Both the position numbers and the translations under genes were made by a program. From the NCBI GenBank assembly GCA_000721275.1, contig JOFO01000006.1, forward strand, positions 167,012 through 231,011: 64,000 bases of DNA. The letters run 5' to 3'. Positions 57,595 to 64,000 of the stretch are shown here, one piece after another. Positions within the stretch are counted from its first letter, which is position 1. The number at the start of each line of letters is the position of its first letter. The notes beneath the pieces are model-generated. The model saw only the letters and a list, made by a program, of their open reading frames with translations, ran no database searches and was not told the DNA's origin. This DNA is from Microtetraspora glauca. GTDB lineage: Bacteria; Actinomycetota; Actinomycetes; Streptomycetales; Streptomycetaceae.

Positions 57595-57638
57595 TGGGCC
57601 CGTCGCCCGGCCGTTCCCCGGCCCGGGCGACGGGCCCA
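57595..57638. terminator. 16-bp hairpin between convergent genes
   Basis: TGGGCCCGTCGCCCGG (57595-57610) pairs with its complement at 57623-57638. It separates the convergent stops at 57561 and 57647. Confidence 0.88.
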
Positions 57639-57646
57639 TCCGTCCC

Positions 57647-58966
57647 TCACCCCCCGTACGTCGCCTGCGCGTCCCCCAGCACCCGCGCGAAGTCCGCCGC
57701 CAGCCGCTCGGCCGCGTCGGGCAGCAGCACCGAGGCGGTGATCCGAACGGCGGGGGGAGCGGCGATCCGGAACCGCGCGCCCGCCGCCACCCACCAGCCG
57801 TGCGTCCGCAGCCCGTTGACCACCGCGGACTCGTCCCGCACCGGCACCCACACGTTGAGCCCCGCGTCCCCGGTCGCGCGGATGCCCCGCGCGCCGAGCG
57901 CGTCGACCAGCGCGCCCCGCCGCTCGGCGTAGGCGGCCTCGCCGCGCGCCACGAGCCGCGCCACCTCCGGGTCGGAGAACAGCCGGACGACGGTCTCCTG
58001 GAGCACGTGGCTGACCCAGCCCGAGGTCATCAGCATCCGCCCGTCGTGCCGGGCCAGCGTCACCTCGTCCCCCGTCAGCCCGGCCCACCGCAGGTCCACG
58101 CCGAGCCGCTTCGACACCGTGCGCACCTGTGCCCAGCGGGCCGGCCGCAGCGCGCCCAGCGTCGGGCCCGGGGGAGCGTCCAGCTCGGCGAGGTAGTCGT
58201 CCTCGATCACCAGGACGTCCGGGAACTCCCGCAGCAGCGCGCCGAGTTCGTCCCGCCGCTCCGGGGTGAGCGAGGCCCCCGTGGGGCACTGCGCGCGCGG
58301 GCTGAGGACGACCGCCCGCACCCCGGCCCGCAGCGCCGCCCGCAGCCCGTCCGGTGTGATCCCGGCGCCGTCCACGGCGACCGGCACCGTCCGCAGCCCG
58401 AGCGCGGGCACCAGGTCCAGCAGGTGGTGGAAGCCGGGGTCCTCGACGGCGACGGCGTCGCCGGGCCGCAGCTCCACCGAGAGGAGCCGGGCGATGCAGT
58501 CGAGCGCGCCGTGCGCGAAGGTCACCCGCTCCGCCGGCACTCCGTCCCGCCGGAACCACGCCCGGGTCAGCTCCTCCAGGGCGGCGAGCCGGGGCGCGGC
58601 CCGGTGGGAGCCGTAGACCGGCCGCACGCCGCCGGGCGGGTGGAGCACCGGCAGGAACGCGGGGTCGGGGAGTCCGCTCGCGAGGTCGGTCAGGCCCTCG
58701 GGCATGCGCGGAGGCCGCCGGGACGCCTCCGAGGGCGCCTCCGCCACGACCGTGCCGCCCCGGCCGCGGGTCACCACGAGCCCACGCGCGCGGAGTTCCT
58801 TGTAGGCGATCGCCACGGTGCCGGGACTGACCCCCAGGTCCTCGGCCAGCCTGCGTACGGGAGGCAGCGCGTCGCCCGGAGCGAGCTCGCCCTCGGTCAC
58901 GCCGCGCTCGACGGACGCGGCGATGCCCTTGGCCGTCGTCCCCTGGATCGAATATTGTGTTGCCAC
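57647..58966 (-). CDS. MocR-family regulator (GntR HTH plus aminotransferase domain)
   Basis: A 439-residue regulator starting at GTG 58966. The winged helix reads GIAASVERGVTEGELAPGDALPPVRRLAEDLGVSPGTVAIAYKELRARGLVVTRGRGGTVVAEA. The aminotransferase-fold part has TFAHGALDCIARLLSVELRPGDAVAVEDPGFHHLL, VVLSPRAQCPTGASLTPERRDELGALL and VRTVSKRLGVDLRWAGL with the PLP Lys. The sequence is distinct from the MocR at 18909. A perfect 16-bp palindrome (58976-58991) lies 10 bases before its start and 23 bases before the divergent MFS gene, so it likely represses both. Confidence 0.93.
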   Translation of the reverse strand: MATQYSIQGTTAKGIAASVERGVTEGELAPGDALPPVRRLAEDLGVSPGTVAIAYKELRARGLVVTRGRGGTVVAEAPSEASRRPPRMPEGLTDLASGLPDPAFLPVLHPPGGVRPVYGSHRAAPRLAALEELTRAWFRRDGVPAERVTFAHGALDCIARLLSVELRPGDAVAVEDPGFHHLLDLVPALGLRTVPVAVDGAGITPDGLRAALRAGVRAVVLSPRAQCPTGASLTPERRDELGALLREFPDVLVIEDDYLAELDAPPGPTLGALRPARWAQVRTVSKRLGVDLRWAGLTGDEVTLARHDGRMLMTSGWVSHVLQETVVRLFSDPEVARLVARGEAAYAERRGALVDALGARGIRATGDAGLNVWVPVRDESAVVNGLRTHGWWVAAGARFRIAAPPAVRITASVLLPDAAERLAADFARVLGDAQATYGG

Positions 58967-58975
58967 GTACGGAAC

Positions 58976-58991
58976 TATGTATCAATACATA
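58976..58991. promoter_or_regulatory. AT-rich palindrome TATGTAT-CA-ATACATA, candidate operator
   Basis: Seven-base arms match exactly around CA in the 47-base gap between the divergent MocR and MFS genes. Thirteen of its 16 bases are A or T, which stands out sharply in this genome. It overlaps where both -10 boxes must lie. Confidence 0.65.
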
Positions 58992-59013
58992 ACTCGCGTC
59001 AAGGGGGAACCGC

Positions 59014-60294
59014 GTGAGCCGCCCGAAGCCGTGGCACCGCACCGCACTCGACCGCATACCCGGAGGCCGCGACGGCCGCCGCATGCTCGTCGTCAGCATC
59101 GTCGACAAGACCGGCACCGGCCTCTGGGCCGGCTGCACCGCCCTCTACTTCACCTACGTCTCCGGCCTGAGCCTCGCCCAGGTCGGCCTTCTCATGACGG
59201 TCGCCGGCGGCGTCGGCATCGCCGGAGCCCCGCTCGCCGGACTCCTCGCCGACCGCTACCCCCTCGTCCGCGTCATCGTCGCCGCCCAGCTCATGCGCGG
59301 CGCCACGCTCATCGCCCTCCTCACCACCGACCACTTCCTCCTCCTCACCCTCTACTCCGCCCTCGGCGCCCTCCCCGACCGCGCCGGCAGCGTCCTCATC
59401 AAGCTCTACGCCGCCCGCCAGGCAGGCACCGAACGCGTCCGCTACCAGGCCATCCAGCGCACCACCGTCAACATCGGCTGGTCCATCGGCGGCCTCGGCG
59501 CCGCCGCCGCCCTCGCCACCGGCTCCACCCAGGCGTACACCTACCTGCTCGCCGGCAACGTCCTGTCCTACCTCGCCATCGCCGTCCTCACCCTGCGCTG
59601 CGCCGAACCCCCCGCCGCCTCCCGCGTCGCCGCCACCGGCGACGACACCCCCCGCCCCACCCCCGGCAGCCCCTGGCGCGACCGCACCTTCCTCGGCTAC
59701 ACCGCCACCGACGCGGCCCTCTACCTCGACGACACGATCCTCCAGGTCGCCGTCCCCCTCTGGATCGTCCACGCCACCGACGCCCCCGCCGGCCTCGCCC
59801 CGCTCCTCCTCGTCCTCAACACCGTCCTCGTCGTCCTCTTCCAGGTCCCGCTCGCCCGCTTCGGCGCCACCACCCGCGCCGCCCGCCGCCTCCTCGTTCC
59901 CCTCGCCGGCCTCTTCGTCATCGGCACCACCGCCCTCGCCGCCTCCGCCGCCGGCGGACGCACCCTCGCCGTCGCCGCCCTCGTCGTCGCCGTCACCGCC
60001 CTCACCTTCGCCGAGATCCTCCACGCCACCTCCTCGTGGGAACTCTCCGTCGCCCTCGCCCCCGCCGAGGCCCAGGGCGCCTACCTCGGCGTCCACGGCC
60101 TCGCCCAGTCCACCCAGCGCTTCGCCGGCCCCCTCCTCGTCACCGGGGTCATGACCGCCGGCCCCCTCGCCTGGCCCCTCCTCGGCCTCGCCCTCGTCGC
60201 CGCCGGAGCCGCCCAGCACCGCCTCATCCGCGACCGCGTCGCCTCCACCCCGCCGTCACTGTCAGTGGCGACGGTTACGGTGAGTGAGCACTGA
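59014..60294 (+). CDS. MFS transporter
   Basis: A 426-residue protein with 12 hydrophobic helices. The start is MSRPKPWHRTALDRIPGGRDGRRMLVVSIVDKTGTGLWAGCTALYFTYVSGLSLAQVGLLMTVAG; loop 2-3 is GAPLAGLLADRYPLVRVIVAA. GSVLIKLYAARQAGTERVRYQAIQRTTVNIGWSIGGLG is typical of drug-efflux-like actinobacterial MFS proteins. The divergent MocR gene and shared palindrome suggest substrate-induced export. GTG 59014 has AAGGGGGA upstream. Codon choice here is strikingly C-ended, more than in neighbours. Confidence 0.9.
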   Translation: MSRPKPWHRTALDRIPGGRDGRRMLVVSIVDKTGTGLWAGCTALYFTYVSGLSLAQVGLLMTVAGGVGIAGAPLAGLLADRYPLVRVIVAAQLMRGATLIALLTTDHFLLLTLYSALGALPDRAGSVLIKLYAARQAGTERVRYQAIQRTTVNIGWSIGGLGAAAALATGSTQAYTYLLAGNVLSYLAIAVLTLRCAEPPAASRVAATGDDTPRPTPGSPWRDRTFLGYTATDAALYLDDTILQVAVPLWIVHATDAPAGLAPLLLVLNTVLVVLFQVPLARFGATTRAARRLLVPLAGLFVIGTTALAASAAGGRTLAVAALVVAVTALTFAEILHATSSWELSVALAPAEAQGAYLGVHGLAQSTQRFAGPLLVTGVMTAGPLAWPLLGLALVAAGAAQHRLIRDRVASTPPSLSVATVTVSEH

Positions 60295-60330
60295 TCGACG
60301 TGCCCGGCACACCACACCCGAGGGGGACCC

Positions 60331-61233
60331 ATGACGACGACCACCACCCGCACGACCCGCCTCCGCCGCGCGCTCCGCCGCGAGATCCCCAGCACCGTCG
60401 GACTCCTCGCCGACGCCCAGGACTTCGCGGCCATGCGCCGCTACCGCACCTTCGCCTTCGACGACCACACCACCTACCTCAAGGAGGTCGAAGCCCTCCT
60501 CAAAACCCTCGCCCGCCAAGGCACCCACACCACCGTCGCCCTCTTCGACCCCGACGAATACGCCTCCTACTGCGCCGAGACCGGCCTCGACCCCGACCAC
60601 CCCACCAGCCGCTGCCGCTTCACCGACCACCTGGCCACCACCGGCGCCCGCGTCACCTACACCGGACAACCCCTCACCGAACTCCTTCCCGCACTCGTCG
60701 ACACCGCCGTCCGCCGCGCCACCTGGGAGTACGCCACCACCGTCCTCGCCACCGCGGGGGACTGCCCCGACTGCGGCCAGGACCGCGGCCGCGACGCCTT
60801 CGACCGCGCCACCCGCCTCCTCCTCAGCCTCCTCGACGGCGCCGGCCCCGGCACCCACCACCTCGTCTGCAGCGTCCCCGCCGCCGACGACCACCTGCTC
60901 GCCGTCCTCCACAGCGCCCGCGACGAGCACGGCACCAACCACCACGACCCCACCGCGGCCACCGAGTTCGCCGCCGTCCTCGCCGCCGGCCTGGCCCTCG
61001 CCGCACCGGGCGGACTCGTCCTGCGCGCCACCCGCCCCGGCCACCCCGACCGCCTCCACGGCTGGCGCCTCGCCGACGGCACCCTCAGCCCCCTCACCGA
61101 GGCCGAGGTCTTCGCCGCCTACTGCACCGACGCCCGCACCGGCGAACCCCTTCCCCCCGAGCACGGCGTCGACCACCGCGCCGGCTTCCCCGTCACCCCC
61201 GGCCCCCACGAGCACCGCCCCGGCGCCTGCTGA
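60331..61233 (+). CDS. Hypothetical Streptomyces protein
   Basis: A 300-residue protein with no domain I can name. It starts with a Thr/Arg-rich tail, then STVGLLADAQDFAAMRRYRTFAFDDHTTYLKEVEALLKTLARQGTHTTVALFDPDEYASYCAETGLDPDHP. DCPDCGQDRGRDAFDRATRLLLSLLDGAG carries a CxxC pair. GLVLRATRPGHPDRLHGWRLADGTLSPLTEAEVFAAYCTDARTGEPLPPEHGVDHRAGFPV is near the end. No membrane helix or signal is seen. It follows the MFS gene by 36 bases and may be co-transcribed. ATG 60331 is preceded by GAGGGGGA. Confidence 0.8.
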   Translation: MTTTTTRTTRLRRALRREIPSTVGLLADAQDFAAMRRYRTFAFDDHTTYLKEVEALLKTLARQGTHTTVALFDPDEYASYCAETGLDPDHPTSRCRFTDHLATTGARVTYTGQPLTELLPALVDTAVRRATWEYATTVLATAGDCPDCGQDRGRDAFDRATRLLLSLLDGAGPGTHHLVCSVPAADDHLLAVLHSARDEHGTNHHDPTAATEFAAVLAAGLALAAPGGLVLRATRPGHPDRLHGWRLADGTLSPLTEAEVFAAYCTDARTGEPLPPEHGVDHRAGFPVTPGPHEHRPGAC

Positions 61234-61248
61234 CCCCGGACACGCCGA

Positions 61249-61283
61249 AGGGGCTCCCCGCCACCAGGTGACGGGAAGCCCCT
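61249..61283. terminator. Imperfect hairpin between the hypothetical gene and ptsI
   Basis: AGGGGCTCCCCG (61249-61260) pairs with CGGGAAGCCCCT (61272-61283) with one mismatch. It lies between convergent stops. Confidence 0.7.
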
Positions 61284-61309
61284 CCGGACCACGCCCTACG
61301 ACTCCGGGC

Positions 61310-62980
61310 TCACTCCCCGGACAGCACCGCCTGCGCGGCCAGCCGCGCCTCGTGCGCCGTGTCCGCGGCACGCGCCGCGGCAGCCGCCCGCTCGCACTGC
61401 GCGAGCGTGTACTTCGCCAGCGTCGCCCGCACGTACGGGATCGACGCCGCACCCATGGAGAGGGAGGTGACGCCCAGACCCGTCAGCACACACGCGAGCA
61501 GCGGATCCGAAGCGGCCTCGCCACAGACACCACAGCTCTTGCCCTCGGCCTTGGCCGCCTCGGCGGACAGCGCCACCAGGTCGAGCAGCGCCGGCTGCCA
61601 CGGATCCTGCAGCCGCGACACCGCACCCACCTGACGGTCGGCGGCGAAGGTGTACTGCGCCAGGTCGTTGGTGCCCAGCGACAGGAACTCGACCTCCTGC
61701 AGGATCGAGCGCGCCCGGAGCGCGGCGGACGGAATCTCCACCATGGCCCCGAACTTCGCCTGCAGCCCCGCCTCGCGGCACGCGTCGGCGAACGCCTTCG
61801 CGTCCGTCCGGTCGGCCACCATCGGCGCCATGACCTCCAGGTACACCGGAAGCCCCGCCGCGGCCTTGGCCAGCGCGGTCAGCTGCGTCCGCAGCACCTC
61901 CGGGTGGTCGAGCAGCGACCGCAGACCGCGCACGCCCAGCGCCGGGTTCGGCTCGTCCGCCGGCGTCAGGAAGTCCAGCGGCTTGTCGGCACCGGCGTCG
62001 AGCACCCGCACGACCACCCGGCCCTCCGGGAACGCCTCCAGCACCTGCCGGTACGCCTCGATCTGCTTCTCCTCCGACGGCGCCTTCTTGCTGTCGTCCA
62101 GGAAGAGGAACTCCGTACGGAACAGACCGACGCCCTCGGCGCCCGCCTCCACCGCGGCCGGCACGTCGGCGGGACCGCCGACGTTCGCGAGCAGCGGCAC
62201 CTTGTGCCCGTCCGAGGTGGCACCCGGACCGCTGGACGCCGACAGCGCCGCCTTCCGCTCCTCGGCCGCCCGGGTCAGCGCCGCCTTCTTCTCCTCGCTC
62301 GGGTTCACGAAGATCTCGCCGGTGGAACCGTCCACCGCGATCTCCGTGCCCTCGGCCAGCTCACCGGCGCCGGGCAGCGCCACGACGGCCGGCACGCCCA
62401 GGGCGCGCGCGAGGATGGCGCTGTGACTGGTCGGCCCGCCCTCCTCGGTCACGAACCCGAGCACCAGACCCGGGTCGAGCAGCGCGGTGTCGGCCGGCGC
62501 CAGGTCCCGCGCGATGAGCACGTACGGCTCGTCGCTGTCCGGAACACCCGGCATCGGCACGCCCAGCAGCCGGGCGACGATGCGGTTCCGCACGTCGTCC
62601 AGGTCGGCGACCCGGCCCGCCATGTACTCGCCGGCACCCGCGAGCAGCTCGCGGTAGTGCGAGAAGGCGTCGTAGATACCGCGCTCGGCCGAGCTGCCGA
62701 CCGCGATCCTGCGGTCGACGTCGGCGATCAGCTCCGGGTCCTGGGCGATCATCGCCTGGGCCTCCAGCACCGCCTGGGCCTCGCCGCCGGCCAGATTGCC
62801 GCGCGCGATCAGGTCCGCGGCCACGGCCTCCACCGCCTGGCGGGCGCGCCCCTGTTCGCGCTCCGCGTCCTCGGCGGGAATCTGCTTGGCGGGCGGCTCC
62901 AGGACCGCCGTGCCCATGTGCCGCACCTGGCCGATCGCCACACCGTGGCTGACCCCGACGCCTCGCAGCGTTGTCTCCAT
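61310..62980 (-). CDS. ptsI: Phosphoenolpyruvate-protein phosphotransferase (enzyme I)
   Basis: A 556-residue PTS enzyme I. It takes phosphate from PEP and passes it to HPr for sugar uptake, in Streptomyces notably N-acetylglucosamine. The active-site His lies in VTEEGGPTSHSAILARALGVPAVV (about residue 187). The C-terminal barrel has GVGLFRTEFLFLDDSKKAPSEEKQIEAYRQVL, ALGVRGLRSLLDHPEVLRTQLTAL, GAMVEIPSAA, FLSLGTNDLAQYTFAADR and GKSCGVCGEAASDPLLACVLTGLGV with the catalytic Cys. It lies 80 bases downstream of crr on the same strand, the usual crr-ptsI order. Confidence 0.97.
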   Translation of the reverse strand: METTLRGVGVSHGVAIGQVRHMGTAVLEPPAKQIPAEDAEREQGRARQAVEAVAADLIARGNLAGGEAQAVLEAQAMIAQDPELIADVDRRIAVGSSAERGIYDAFSHYRELLAGAGEYMAGRVADLDDVRNRIVARLLGVPMPGVPDSDEPYVLIARDLAPADTALLDPGLVLGFVTEEGGPTSHSAILARALGVPAVVALPGAGELAEGTEIAVDGSTGEIFVNPSEEKKAALTRAAEERKAALSASSGPGATSDGHKVPLLANVGGPADVPAAVEAGAEGVGLFRTEFLFLDDSKKAPSEEKQIEAYRQVLEAFPEGRVVVRVLDAGADKPLDFLTPADEPNPALGVRGLRSLLDHPEVLRTQLTALAKAAAGLPVYLEVMAPMVADRTDAKAFADACREAGLQAKFGAMVEIPSAALRARSILQEVEFLSLGTNDLAQYTFAADRQVGAVSRLQDPWQPALLDLVALSAEAAKAEGKSCGVCGEAASDPLLACVLTGLGVTSLSMGAASIPYVRATLAKYTLAQCERAAAAARAADTAHEARLAAQAVLSGE

Positions 62981-63060
62981 CTCACCCGTCTCCGATAGAG
63001 CGGCGGCCGGTGCCGCCGCGTTGAATGTCGTACTCGCGGCCGTCTGGCGACGGACCGGCC

Positions 63061-63510
63061 TCAGCTCCAGCCGAAGAGCTGGTCGCCGGCCTTCACGTCG
63101 CCGTCCTCACGGACGTCGGAGAGCGAGTCGGCCGTGGCCTCGAGGGCGACGACGGGACAGATGGGGGACTTGCCGGCGGCCTCCACGGCGGCCGGGTTCC
63201 ACCGCACGACGGCCTGGCCGCGGGTCACGGTGTCGCCCTTGTTCACGAGCAGCTCGAAGCCCTCGCCGTTGAGCTGCACGGTGTCGATGCCCAGGTGCGT
63301 CAGCACACCGTGCCCCTCGCCGTCCACGACGACGAAGGCGTGCGGGTGCATGGAGACGATGACCCCGTCGACGGGCGAGACCGCCTCGGAGGGCTCGCGT
63401 ACGGGATCGATGGCGGTGCCGGGCCCGACCATGGCGCCGGAGAAGACCGGGTCGGGGACATTGGCGAGACCGATGGCGCGTCCAGCGAGTGGCGACGTCA
63501 CGGTTGACAT
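63061..63510 (-). CDS. crr: PTS glucose-type EIIA component
   Basis: A 149-residue IIA(Glc/Crr) protein. It starts STVTSPLAGRAIGLANVPDPVFSGAMVGPGTAIDP. The phosphorylated His is in GVLTHLGIDTVQLNGEGFELLVNKGDTVTRGQ (about residue 72) with the partner His in VSMHPHAFVVVDGEG. In S. coelicolor the matching protein serves the GlcNAc permease and is part of the DasR regulon. ATG 63510 is preceded by GGGAGG. A DasR-like site and a -10 element lie about 240-260 bases upstream. Confidence 0.97.
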   Translation of the reverse strand: MSTVTSPLAGRAIGLANVPDPVFSGAMVGPGTAIDPVREPSEAVSPVDGVIVSMHPHAFVVVDGEGHGVLTHLGIDTVQLNGEGFELLVNKGDTVTRGQAVVRWNPAAVEAAGKSPICPVVALEATADSLSDVREDGDVKAGDQLFGWS

Positions 63511-63800
63511 GGGAAGCCTCCCAGGGGCGGAGATCGTGTGGCGCCGCCACACCTGTCCTGGGCGGCGCGTACTAGTTCAGAAGCGTAAGTCATAAGAAGT
63601 CCCGGTTCCGCACGAGACGTACCACTTGGCGGACCTAGGGACTACCGGAAACGATTTGCCTCCACTGACGGTGGGATGTACTGTCGTACTCCTGCCTGAC
63701 CCCAACGCGGCCTTGAGTCGTGGGTCGGCAGCACCATCAAGCCAGATCCTAGCCCCAGTGGTCTACACCTCTGCCTGCCCCGGTTCCCACCGGCAAGCGC
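63511..63800 (-). other. crr leader and promoter region
   Basis: No gene is supported here. On minus, TAGGAT (63751-63746) could be the crr -10, just downstream of the DasR-like site. CCACTGACGGTGG and GTAC-TGTC-GTAC (around 63664-63692) are small inverted repeats inside the presumed 240-base leader. The plus strand beyond 63800 belongs to the ribosomal operon. Confidence 0.45.
63757..63772 (-). promoter_or_regulatory. DasR-responsive element-like site upstream of crr
   Basis: AGTGGTCTACACCTCT matches the DasR consensus ACTGGTCTAGACCACT at 13 of 16 positions, taking C/G and T/A ambiguities into account. It is five bases upstream of the minus-strand TAGGAT hexamer, within reach of RNA polymerase. 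DasR control of crr-ptsI is established in S. coelicolor. Confidence 0.6.
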
Positions 63801-63819
63801 GGGGGGTGGTCAGGGGGTC

Positions 63820-64000
63820 GGAGAAAGCCTGGTAATGTTTGAACCCGCCGGAAGGCTCCGAGAAAAACAATTCGGGACCGGAAAGCACCGAGGAAATCGG
63901 GTCGGAAAGATCTGATAGAGTCGGAAACGAAGGAAGCGCCCGGAGGGCCTGGAAACAGGAACGAAGGAAGCGTCCGCACCTTGAGAACTCAACAGCGTGC
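63820..64000 (+). ncRNA. Promoter and leader region of a ribosomal RNA operon (16S lies just beyond the window)
   Basis: The A-rich plus-strand end, with repeats of GGAAAC/GAAGGAAGCG and the closing TTGAGAACTCAACAGCGTGC, matches what I know of Streptomyces rrn leaders, where this motif precedes the 16S processing stem. TAATGT (63833-63838) and TAGAGT (63916-63921) are candidate -10 boxes for tandem rrn promoters. The mature 16S sequence is not reached. Confidence 0.8.

Noticed and set aside
59014..60294. Recent horizontal transfer of the MFS/hypothetical pair because of extreme C-ended codons
   Set aside because: The bias is in the same direction as the genome and there are no mobility genes or boundaries; only a mild deviation.
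1..64000. CRISPR arrays, transposases, integrases or tRNA genes
   Set aside because: None found on reading both strands; repeats seen are short tandem or inverted repeats explained above.

Overview
This is a high-GC actinobacterial chromosome segment, almost certainly from a Streptomyces. The evidence is a GC content above 70 percent with strong third-position G/C bias, many leaderless genes (TANNNT about 6-7 bases before an ATG or GTG), GTGA/ATGA stop-start overlaps, and marker families such as RbpA, a conservon, an SCO1431-family membrane protein and a DasR-like site before crr. From memory the gene order resembles the S. coelicolor core from about SCO1440 (ribH) to SCO1390 (crr). I see no prophage, insertion sequence, CRISPR array or tRNA gene. 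The window opens inside ribA and closes in the leader of a ribosomal RNA operon, just before 16S.

Region by region. 1-5363 (+): end of ribA, ribH, hisE, hisG, a PH-domain membrane protein and two CorC/CNNM-type proteins, the first behind a hairpin-rich leader. 5398-8280 (-): an AAA+ ATPase with a TPR-like N-terminus, preceded by a short leaderless ORF overlapping a hairpin, then a uridine-kinase-like protein. 8462-14513: a secreted C39-like peptidase, small proteins, leaderless Lrp regulator and amidohydrolase genes, and a polyprenol-phosphate mannosyltransferase behind a foldable leader. 14610-17294: FxsA, RbpA with a textbook SigR promoter, and an MFS protein. 17343-20408: GDPD and YczE-like membrane protein divergent from a MocR regulator. 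20488-24850: a membrane ATPase with a broken Walker A, a 64-residue membrane partner, an ankyrin protein, a 21-residue Thr-Cys-Cys peptide ORF and a HEAT-repeat protein. 25159-28552 (+): two GT4 glycosyltransferases and an SGNH hydrolase, translationally coupled.

28539-33875: a 5-oxoproline/D-glutamate module (MFS, DUF1445 hydro-lyase, pxpA, pxpB, pxpC on minus) facing a divergent GntR regulator. 34004-41768 (+): a four-gene coupled operon for an SMC-like complex resembling MukBEF/Wadjet but without the JetD nuclease gene and with an extra Pro/Ala-rich protein. 41891-47065: a small membrane protein and a complete conservon (cvnA-D). 47155-53959: VanX-like dipeptidase, NUDIX hydrolase, DUF4253 protein, GH31 glycosidase and acetoacetyl-CoA synthetase. 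54009-57561: an ECF sigma factor overlapping a CU044_5270-like protein, and a secreted protein resembling the C-terminal module of large Streptomyces subtilases. 57647-61233: a second MocR regulator and divergent MFS exporter sharing an AT-rich perfect palindrome, then a hypothetical. 61310-63510 (-): ptsI and crr.

Most promising for follow-up are the nuclease-less SMC operon, the Pro-Pro leader ORF with its overlapping terminator, the Cys-Cys mini-ORF, the structured leader before the mannosyltransferase, and a recurrent 12-bp palindrome. Protein assignments rest on motifs read by eye; structural RNA calls are base-pairing inferences.
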